From Paracoccaceae bacterium (lineage in GTDB: Bacteria > Pseudomonadota > Alphaproteobacteria > Rhodobacterales > Rhodobacteraceae): 64,000 nt of DNA. The notes below the pieces were generated by a model. It saw nothing but the letters and a program-made list of their open reading frames with translations, searched no databases and was not told the origin of the DNA. The stretch is from the NCBI GenBank assembly GCA_012270125.1, contig JAAXIY010000026.1, forward strand, positions 1 through 64,000, given 5' to 3'. The position numbers and the translations under genes were made by a program. Shown here piece by piece: positions 49,822-56,664 of the stretch (positions within the stretch are counted from its first letter, which is position 1; each line of letters starts with the position of its first letter).

Positions 49822-50655
49822 ATGAAGCACACTACCCTAAGAGTTCTTGCGGACCAATTTGATGCATTTTTTATAGATCAATTTGGTGTACTGATGGACG
49901 CAACTGGGGCTTACCCGTTTGCGATCGACTCGGTAAAACGGCTTTCTGAGTTGGGCAAACCAATGATCTTATTGTCAAATTCAGGTAAACGGGCTTTAAA
50001 AAATGAGGAACGTCTAACTAGGCTTGGTTTTGAGGTATGTTTATTTACCAAGGTTATTACTTCTGGAGAAGTAGCTTACTCAGTAATAAAAAAAAATATT
50101 CAGAAAAAATTTCCCAAAAAGCCAAAAGTGTTTATCATATCCAGAGATAGTGATACTTCGCCAATCGATGATCTCAACTGTGACGTTTGCGACAGAATAG
50201 AAAAGGCTGATTTCATAATTATTTCAGGCTCAGAACCAGAAAAACACTCCCTTCAATTTTATCATAACCTATTAAAGCCAGCGGTTGATAGAAATATCCC
50301 CGCATTTTGCATAAACCCTGATATGATTATGCTAACCAAGACGGGAACCTCGTTTGGTGCTGGAGCTATTGCCAAAGAGTACGAAAAATTAGGAGGCAAT
50401 TTAAGCTGGTTTGGCAAACCATATGAAGAAATTTACAATTTTGCTCTCAAATTTATTCCCGAAATTTTGCCCCAAAAAGTACTCTGCATTGGAGATAGTC
50501 CAGAACACGATATTCGTGGCGGCTACTTCGCCAATTGCAAAACCGCTCTCGTAAGAAGCGGTATTCACTCAAAATCAAGTTTTGAAGAATTAGTTGAAGG
50601 GCTTGCTGACTCCGATAGAGCAGACTTTGTAATTCCAAACTTTTCATTTGTTTGA
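49822..50655 (+). CDS. HAD-IIA family hydrolase (NagD-like, TIGR01459 type)
   Basis: 277-residue phosphatase-like protein. The first motif is FFIDQFGVLMDATGAYP: the nucleophile D19 is kept, while the usual second aspartate is replaced by phenylalanine, as in some HAD-IIA members. ILLSNSGKR is motif II, the cap domain follows, and VLCIGDSPEHDIRGG is motif IV. It lies just after phnDCEE, so dephosphorylating an imported or derived organophosphate is a reasonable guess. Substrate unknown. Confidence 0.85.
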   Translation: MKHTTLRVLADQFDAFFIDQFGVLMDATGAYPFAIDSVKRLSELGKPMILLSNSGKRALKNEERLTRLGFEVCLFTKVITSGEVAYSVIKKNIQKKFPKKPKVFIISRDSDTSPIDDLNCDVCDRIEKADFIIISGSEPEKHSLQFYHNLLKPAVDRNIPAFCINPDMIMLTKTGTSFGAGAIAKEYEKLGGNLSWFGKPYEEIYNFALKFIPEILPQKVLCIGDSPEHDIRGGYFANCKTALVRSGIHSKSSFEELVEGLADSDRADFVIPNFSFV

Positions 50656-50676
50656 AGTTTTTGATTAATTTACCCT

Positions 50677-50716
50677 AAAACAACAAAACAACTAAATTTT
50701 GTTGTTTTGTTGTTTT
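50677..50716. promoter_or_regulatory. 40-bp palindrome of four octamers before the DeoR-type regulator
   Basis: AAAACAAC occurs twice in direct tandem at 50677-50692, and the exact reverse complement GTTGTTTT twice in tandem at 50701-50716, with an 8-base spacer; the two 16-base arms are perfectly complementary. It ends 37 bases before the regulator ATG and starts 21 bases after the HAD stop. Four half-sites in this geometry suit a DeoR-family operator, probably autoregulatory. As RNA it could also form a weak terminator for the phn-HAD transcript. Confidence 0.65.
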
Positions 50717-50753
50717 CTATTTAGTACCGTTTCTAAATAGCAATGGATTCGCA

Positions 50754-51539
50754 ATGTCACCAAAAAAGAAAATTAGAGAGGATTTTATTAGAAACATACT
50801 GGCAGAACGCGGTAGTGTGAGCGTTGGATCTTTGGCAGAAACATTGGATGTTTCAATGCAAACAATTAGACGTGATCTGGACAAGCTTTCCGCATCGGAA
50901 AATTGGCATAGAGCTTACGGTCGGATTAGCGTTGCTAAAAGCCTTCTTAACACTCCTTTTGAATTGCGAGCTAGTACGAATTTAAAAGGAAAACAGGCAA
51001 TTGCAGAAGTAACGGCTGCACAAATTCCAAACGGATCGACAATTTTCATATCAATAGGATCGACACCCTTGGAAGTTTCAAAAGCCCTTTTGAGTAAGCG
51101 AGACTTGACAGTTATTACTAACAATTTAGGCGCAGCTCTTACCTTGGGTAATGAAACATCAAATAGGATTTTAATACCTGGTGGGGAAATTAGACTTCCA
51201 GATAAAGACATTATCGGCGAAGAAACAGAACAGTTTTTTGATAGATTTAGAGCAGAATTCGCAATATTTGGCGTTGGTGGGGTCGCCAAGGATGGGGGTC
51301 TTTTAGATTTTCACCCAGCAGAAGTTCAAGCCAGACTCAAAATGAAAGAGCATTCTAGTAAATCTATTCTGGTTTTAGATAGCAGTAAATTTATTAGGCA
51401 CGCCCCAGCTGCAGGAGATAATATTACTAATCTAGATTTAGTTATTTGCGATAACCCAGGACCAACCCCAACAAGCAATCTAATTTTGAGTTTAAAAAAT
51501 AAAATAATTTTTGCAGAGCAAGAAACCGAAACGCTATGA
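50754..51539 (+). CDS. DeoR/GlpR-family transcriptional regulator
   Basis: 261-residue regulator. The N-terminal winged helix-turn-helix reads ERGSVSVGSLAETLDVSMQTIRRDLDKLS (in two halves), and the C-terminal sugar-phosphate sensor domain contains ISIGSTPLEVSKAL, ITNNLGAA and FGVGGVAKDGG. DeoR proteins sense phosphorylated sugars or glycerol-3-phosphate. The stop overlaps the start of the next ABC ATPase by 4 bases, so it is the first gene of the Ugp-like operon and likely its repressor. Confidence 0.9.
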   Translation: MSPKKKIREDFIRNILAERGSVSVGSLAETLDVSMQTIRRDLDKLSASENWHRAYGRISVAKSLLNTPFELRASTNLKGKQAIAEVTAAQIPNGSTIFISIGSTPLEVSKALLSKRDLTVITNNLGAALTLGNETSNRILIPGGEIRLPDKDIIGEETEQFFDRFRAEFAIFGVGGVAKDGGLLDFHPAEVQARLKMKEHSSKSILVLDSSKFIRHAPAAGDNITNLDLVICDNPGPTPTSNLILSLKNKIIFAEQETETL

Positions 51540-52549
51540 GTGAAAAATTTGTTGATATTAATAACATTGCCAAAAGATGGAATGGTCAACTTGGTGTCGA
51601 GGATATCTCACTATCTTTCCCAAAAGGGTCATTCGTCGCGTTGTTGGGACCATCTGGTTGTGGAAAATCCACAACTTTAAGGCTTTTGTCCGGACTTGAA
51701 CAAGCAGATCAAGGAATAATTAAAATTAATGGCGTAGATGTGACTGACAAACCTCCATCAGAAAGAAATCTTTCTATGGTATTTCAATCATATGCTCTTT
51801 TTCCCCATTTAACCGTTAAAGAAAATGTTATTTTCGGACTTAAAGTACGCAAAACTCCAATTAAAGAACGGCAAGAAAAACTTCTGCGCGCGCTAGAAAT
51901 CACTGGGCTTGTTGGTTTTGAAAATCGAAAACCGGCAGAACTATCTGGAGGTCAAAGACAGCGTGTTGCACTAGCTAGAGCCATTGTAGCAAATCAACCG
52001 CTTTGCCTGATGGATGAGCCTTTATCAAACCTAGATGCCAAACTTCGCAACTCGGTCAGAAAAGATATTAAAAAACTACAAGTCAATTTGGGTATTACTG
52101 TGGTTTATGTTACTCACGATCAGACTGAAGCCATGAGTATGGCTGACATCGTTGTTTTGATGAAAGACGGTCGAATACAGCAAACAGGTTCCCCTGAAGA
52201 ACTGTATTATAAACCTAATAATATATTTGTTGCTGAATTTATTGGAAGCCCGCCCATGGCTATAATTGAAGGTAAAGCGCTTAAAGGGTTCGAGAAATAT
52301 TCAAGCGTAGGTATTAGGTCTGAAAACCTCACTGTGGCAAAAAAAGGAAAAGGGCGTTTAATTTGTGAGGTTTCAGAATGCGAATTTCTTGGATCTGAAA
52401 CCTTTATAGGTCTATCACACCCCTCTGCTAAAGGTCTGACAATTTCTATGCCTGGGGTACAAAATATTGACCAAGGCAAAAAACTAGAAATTTCATTTGC
52501 AAATGAAGATTTGCATTTTTTCGACGTCAATGGGGACAGAACCTCATGA
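51536..52549 (+). CDS. ugpC: Ugp/Mal-type ABC transporter ATP-binding protein
   Basis: CUT1-family ATPase. Walker A GPSGCGKST at 38-46, Q-loop VFQSYALFPH, signature [11 protein letters not shown], Walker B LCLMDEPLSNLDAKLR and switch VTHDQTEAMSMAD are intact; a C-terminal TOBE-type regulatory domain runs from about 240. 337 residues. Coupled to the regulator (4-base overlap) and followed by the binding-protein gene after 37 bases. Named by the resemblance of the whole operon to Ugp; such ATPases are exchangeable among sugar systems. Confidence 0.87.
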   Translation: MSEKFVDINNIAKRWNGQLGVEDISLSFPKGSFVALLGPSGCGKSTTLRLLSGLEQADQGIIKINGVDVTDKPPSERNLSMVFQSYALFPHLTVKENVIFGLKVRKTPIKERQEKLLRALEITGLVGFENRKPAELSGGQRQRVALARAIVANQPLCLMDEPLSNLDAKLRNSVRKDIKKLQVNLGITVVYVTHDQTEAMSMADIVVLMKDGRIQQTGSPEELYYKPNNIFVAEFIGSPPMAIIEGKALKGFEKYSSVGIRSENLTVAKKGKGRLICEVSECEFLGSETFIGLSHPSAKGLTISMPGVQNIDQGKKLEISFANEDLHFFDVNGDRTS

Positions 52550-52586
52550 CAAACTATTACAAATTTTATTCTAAAGGGAGGAAAAT

Positions 52587-53843
52587 ATGAATAAATTTGC
52601 TAAACTGGGACTGGCAGCAGTTACTGCTATCGGTATAGCTGCCCCGGCAGTGGCCGAAACTGAATTGACCATGTACTATCCTATTGCCGTGGGTGGCAAG
52701 CTTACCGAAGTTGTTGATGGGATTGTTTCAGATTTTGAGGCTGCAAACCCAGATATAAAGGTGAATGCCATCTATTCTGGAAATTATGATGATACACGTG
52801 TTCGTGCATTGTCAGCATTAGCATCTGGGGATCCTGCCCAGCTGGCTGTGATGTTTTCAATTGATGCTTATGACCTGATCGAACAGGATTTGGTTATGGC
52901 ATTTGATGATATTAGTGGAGTTGATAAAAATTGGTTAAATAGTTTTTATCCAGCTCTAATGGCAAATGGAAATATTGAAGGTAAAACTTGGGGGATACCA
53001 TTTCAAAGATCAACTATTGTTGCCTATTACAATAAGGATTTATTTCGTGCCGCTGGCTTAGATCCAGAAGCGCCCCCTACAACGTGGGATGAAATTATTT
53101 CTATGGGTAAAACTCTTACTAAGGATGGCACATACGGTCTAATGATTCCATCTACCGGATATCCCTACTGGATGTTTCAAGCTCTCGCGATCCAAAACGG
53201 GAAAGAAGTCATGTCTAATGACGGACTTACTACCTATTTCGACGACCAGACCGTCATAGACACTTTGGATTTCTGGAAATCACTTTCCACAGAACATGGT
53301 ATTATGCCAGAAGGCACCGTTGAATGGGGCACGCTCCGTCAGGCCTTTTTAGAAGGAAAAACTGCTATGATGTGGCATTCTACTGGTAATCTCACCGCTG
53401 TTAAGAATAATGCATCTTTTGATTTTGGAGTAGCAGAACTTCCAGCAAATGTCAGAAAAGGTTCTCCAACTGGTGGCGGAAATTTCTACGTTTTTAAAGA
53501 AACAAGTGCCGAGGAACGCGCAGCTGCCCTAAAGCTCATTGAATTTATGACTTCACCTGAGCAAGCTGCAGCTTGGTCTATTGCTACGGGTTATATGGGC
53601 GTATCCCCTGCTGCATATGAAACTGAAGCTCTTAAGAAGTATACATCTGAGTTTCCACCAGCTCTCGTTGCTAGAAACCAGCTTGAGCACGCAGTTGCAG
53701 AATTCTCTACATTTGAGACTGCCAGAGTTAGAGAAGGCCTAAACAATGCAATTCAAGCTGCTTTGACTGGTGCAAAATCATCAGCTGATGCTTTGAAAGA
53801 GGCTCAATCAGCAGCCGTACGTTTGTTGCGAGACTATCAATAA
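52587..53843 (+). CDS. ugpB: UgpB-like ABC transporter substrate-binding protein
   Basis: 418-residue family 1 binding protein with a signal peptide cleaved near AVAETEL (about 22). IVSDFEAANPDIKVNAIYSG, WGIPFQRSTIVAYYNKDLF, FDFGVAELPA and TGYMGVSPAAYE line up with the corresponding ligand-contacting segments of E. coli UgpB, which binds glycerol-3-phosphate and glycerophosphocholine. GGGAGGAAAAT before the ATG is a strong ribosome site. Ligand specificity is inferred, not shown. Confidence 0.83.
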   Translation: MNKFAKLGLAAVTAIGIAAPAVAETELTMYYPIAVGGKLTEVVDGIVSDFEAANPDIKVNAIYSGNYDDTRVRALSALASGDPAQLAVMFSIDAYDLIEQDLVMAFDDISGVDKNWLNSFYPALMANGNIEGKTWGIPFQRSTIVAYYNKDLFRAAGLDPEAPPTTWDEIISMGKTLTKDGTYGLMIPSTGYPYWMFQALAIQNGKEVMSNDGLTTYFDDQTVIDTLDFWKSLSTEHGIMPEGTVEWGTLRQAFLEGKTAMMWHSTGNLTAVKNNASFDFGVAELPANVRKGSPTGGGNFYVFKETSAEERAAALKLIEFMTSPEQAAAWSIATGYMGVSPAAYETEALKKYTSEFPPALVARNQLEHAVAEFSTFETARVREGLNNAIQAALTGAKSSADALKEAQSAAVRLLRDYQ

Positions 53844-53847
53844 ATTA

Positions 53848-53884
53848 AAATAGAGCACTCAGTAAAAGCCTGAGTGCTCTATTT
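53848..53884 (+). other. Perfect 15-bp stem-loop after the ugpB-like gene
   Basis: AAATAGAGCACTCAG at 53848-53862 pairs perfectly with CTGAGTGCTCTATTT at 53870-53884 around a 7-base loop. Only three T end the stem, so it can act as a partial terminator or 3' stabiliser. It separates the binding-protein gene from the permeases by 63 bases, the same arrangement as between phnD and phnC. Confidence 0.75.
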
Positions 53885-53906
53885 CTGAATGTTAATGAAA
53901 TTATAA

Positions 53907-54797
53907 ATGCTTAGATTAAAAAAAATGTCCCAAAGACAATCTATATATGGGTGGCTTTTACTTTCACCTGCTATGATTTTGTTAACAACATTTGCATTCT
54001 ACCCGTCCATGGCAACTTTTTGGTCAAGCTTGTTCAGTCGAGGGACCCGGAGAAAACCAAGTAAGTTTATTGGGACAGACAATTATACTGATCTATTTGC
54101 TGACCCAACTTTTTGGAAAGTTCTTACAAACAATTTAATCTACGCCGGCGCAACTATACCAATATCAATAGTGATAGCTTTATCAATGGCGTTATGGGCG
54201 AATTCCAAAATACCAGCGCGGAGTTTTATAAGAACAGCTTATTTTACACCTACTGTTCTCCCTATGATCGCCGCCGCTAATCTTTGGTTATTTTTTTACA
54301 CACCAGGTTTTGGCGTCTTAGACCAAATTGGAAGCCTATTTGGGTTACCCTCTGTGAACTGGCTAGGGCAACCAGAAACAGCTCTTTTTTCGATAATTGT
54401 AGTAACGATATGGAAGGAGGCAGGTTTCTTTATGATTTTTTATTTAGCTGCTCTTCAAACAATACCAGAAGATCTTAAAGAAGCAGCCGACATAGAAGGA
54501 ACTAGCCGCTGGTATTATACTAGAAGAATTGTTTTACCTCTTTTAATGCCAACAACTTTATTTATTTTGGTAAATGCCCTGATCAATTCTGTAAAATTAA
54601 TTGACCACCTTTTTATACTTACAAAAGGAGGGCCAAACGATGCATCAAAGTTATTACTCTATTACATCTGGGAGATGGCTTTTGCTTTTTTTGATGCCCC
54701 ACACGCTGCAGCAACAACTATATTAGTTTTAGCAGCACTTGGAATAATTGCAGGTATAAAATTTACTATTCTTGATAAACGGACTCACTACCAATGA
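53907..54797 (+). CDS. ugpA: Ugp-type ABC transporter permease 1
   Basis: MalF/UgpA-type permease with six predicted helices and the cytoplasmic EAA loop LKEAADIEGTSRWYYTRRIVLP. 296 residues from the first ATG; a second in-frame ATG at 53925 (MSQRQSIYGWLL) is an equally good start, and neither has a strong ribosome site. The stop overlaps permease 2 by 4 bases. Confidence 0.87.
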   Translation: MLRLKKMSQRQSIYGWLLLSPAMILLTTFAFYPSMATFWSSLFSRGTRRKPSKFIGTDNYTDLFADPTFWKVLTNNLIYAGATIPISIVIALSMALWANSKIPARSFIRTAYFTPTVLPMIAAANLWLFFYTPGFGVLDQIGSLFGLPSVNWLGQPETALFSIIVVTIWKEAGFFMIFYLAALQTIPEDLKEAADIEGTSRWYYTRRIVLPLLMPTTLFILVNALINSVKLIDHLFILTKGGPNDASKLLLYYIWEMAFAFFDAPHAAATTILVLAALGIIAGIKFTILDKRTHYQ

Positions 54798-55603
54798 AGT
54801 TTTTTCTAAGGAATATTGAAGCTCTTGGTGCCATTCTCTTAGCAATTATTTGGGTATCACCACTTTTGTATGCTTTTTGGGCTGCATTTCATAACACGTC
54901 AGACGCCGTTAACTTTAATATCTACGGGGAATGGACTTTGGACAACTTCAAAATTGCTTGGGATGGAGCTCCTTGGCTAAGATATTTTTTAAATACATTT
55001 ATGTTAGTAACAGTAATCTTAATTGGCCAATTTTTTGTCACTACGTTAGCAGGGTTTGCATTTGCTCAAATCAAGTTCCCTGGGCGCGATTTTGTTTTTA
55101 TTTTAGTTTTAATGCAACTTTTTATTCTACCCGAAGTGCTGATTGTTGAGAATTATGCAATGGTCTCTAGATTAGGGCTTTTTGATACTATCTTGGGCGT
55201 TGGAATGCCGTACATGGCTTCAGCTTTTGGAATTTTTTTAATGCGTCAAGCTTTTAAGGGGGTACCTTATGAACTTCATGAAGCGGCGCGGGTAGAAGGA
55301 TGTGGATGGTTTGGAATTTTATGGCGTGTGTATGTTCCATTAGCCAGACCCACCTATATTGCTTATGCCTTGGTTTCAGTATCAACTCACTGGAATAACT
55401 TTTTATGGCCGTTAATAGTAACCAACACTCCAGACACAAGACCTTTAACGGTTGGGCTTTCAATTTTTGGTGCTCCAGAAAACGGGGTAGATATTAGTAT
55501 AATTTCAGCTGCGACAATGATGTCAATCGCACCATTACTTATTGTATTTTTAATATTCCAAAGACAGTTTGTTCAGGCATTTTTGCGCACAGGAATTAAA
55601 TAG
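54794..55603 (+). CDS. ugpE: Ugp-type ABC transporter permease 2
   Basis: MalG/UgpE-type permease, six helices, EAA loop LHEAARVEGCGWFGILWRVYVP, and the C-terminal NNFLWPLIVTN typical of the second permease. 269 residues. It overlaps permease 1 by 4 bases and is followed after 2 bases by the phosphodiesterase gene, tying uptake to hydrolysis of the same substrate. Confidence 0.87.
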   Translation: MKFFLRNIEALGAILLAIIWVSPLLYAFWAAFHNTSDAVNFNIYGEWTLDNFKIAWDGAPWLRYFLNTFMLVTVILIGQFFVTTLAGFAFAQIKFPGRDFVFILVLMQLFILPEVLIVENYAMVSRLGLFDTILGVGMPYMASAFGIFLMRQAFKGVPYELHEAARVEGCGWFGILWRVYVPLARPTYIAYALVSVSTHWNNFLWPLIVTNTPDTRPLTVGLSIFGAPENGVDISIISAATMMSIAPLLIVFLIFQRQFVQAFLRTGIK

Positions 55604-55605
55604 AT

Positions 55606-56430
55606 ATGGCAAAGCTGATACATTTATCTGATCTTCACTTGGTCTCACCAGGGACGCTAACCTCTCGTGTTCTGGACACTAATGCAATTTTAGAGGAAAC
55701 AATTAATGAAATTGCAAACAAAATAGAATATTTTGGCCAAATTGATGCTCTTGTTGTTACTGGCGATATAAGTGATGATGGCAGCTTAGAAAGCTATATA
55801 AGCGCCTATGAAAAGCTCGGAAAATTAAACGTTCCTGTACTGGCAATCCCTGGGAACCATGACTTACGTATTCCGATGCGAAAAATATTTCATGAGGATG
55901 TTGAATTTAGCACAAGCTCAACGCAATTTGATTGGGCTTTTCAACATGAAGAAACATTAATAATTGGACTTGATACTTTAGTCGAGGGTGAAAATTTTGG
56001 ACTTCTAGAAAAAGAAAGCTTAGATTTTTTGTCAAAATATTTATCCAATTATCAAGGATCTGATTTAGTTCTGCTGATCCACCATCCTCCCATTAAAACC
56101 GGAATTTATTTTATGGATCAAATTGGTTTAAAAAATAGTAGTGATCTTTCAGAGTGTTTAAAATCCTCTAATAACCCAGTAAAAATACTATGTGGTCATG
56201 TTCATGGAGTATATCATGGGCTGCTTGGCATTCATCCCGTGGTGACTGCACCATCGGTTTGTAGTGCATTTGAATTTAATCGAAAAAAGACTGCTCCAGT
56301 GGGTTTCAACAAAGGGCCAACAGGATACGCATACTTCGAAACATCAACTGATGGATTTTGGACCGCAATCCCATCCAACTATGGAAGTGGGCCTTTAAAG
56401 TTTAGCGATGGAAGTGAAATAAACACTTAA
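55606..56430 (+). CDS. Metallophosphoesterase, GpdQ/CpdA-like
   Basis: 274-residue calcineurin-fold phosphodiesterase. Metal-site motifs in order: LSDLHL, VTGDISDDG, PGNHD, LIHHPP and CGHVHGVYHG. No signal peptide, so it acts in the cytosol. Family members hydrolyse cyclic AMP or glycerophosphodiesters; immediate coupling to an Ugp-type importer favours a glycerophosphodiesterase, replacing the UgpQ enzyme seen in enteric ugp operons. PlcP-like phospholipid hydrolysis is a less likely alternative. Confidence 0.85.
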   Translation: MAKLIHLSDLHLVSPGTLTSRVLDTNAILEETINEIANKIEYFGQIDALVVTGDISDDGSLESYISAYEKLGKLNVPVLAIPGNHDLRIPMRKIFHEDVEFSTSSTQFDWAFQHEETLIIGLDTLVEGENFGLLEKESLDFLSKYLSNYQGSDLVLLIHHPPIKTGIYFMDQIGLKNSSDLSECLKSSNNPVKILCGHVHGVYHGLLGIHPVVTAPSVCSAFEFNRKKTAPVGFNKGPTGYAYFETSTDGFWTAIPSNYGSGPLKFSDGSEINT

Positions 56431-56664
56431 GCAAAATTCTAAGCATTAGTAATTTCTATTATCCTTAAAAAACAAAACCCAATGCTTAGATTTTTCAGCA
56501 ACTGAATTTCGGTTTAAGTTGTGACTAAAATTTCCAACAAATGAACAAAATTTAACCAAAGTTATGCAATTTTCTGATTTAAAAATTTAAGTCACGCAGT
56601 TCTTTGACAAAATTGCAACTAAATTGGGCATTTTATATCTCGGTTTATACGGTGTTTTGCAGAA

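Noticed and set aside
56604-56639. TTGACA with a TATAT element upstream of the 881-residue fusion gene
   Set aside because: The spacing is about 24 bases, too long for a sigma-70 promoter, and no -10-like sequence lies 16-18 bases after TTGACA.
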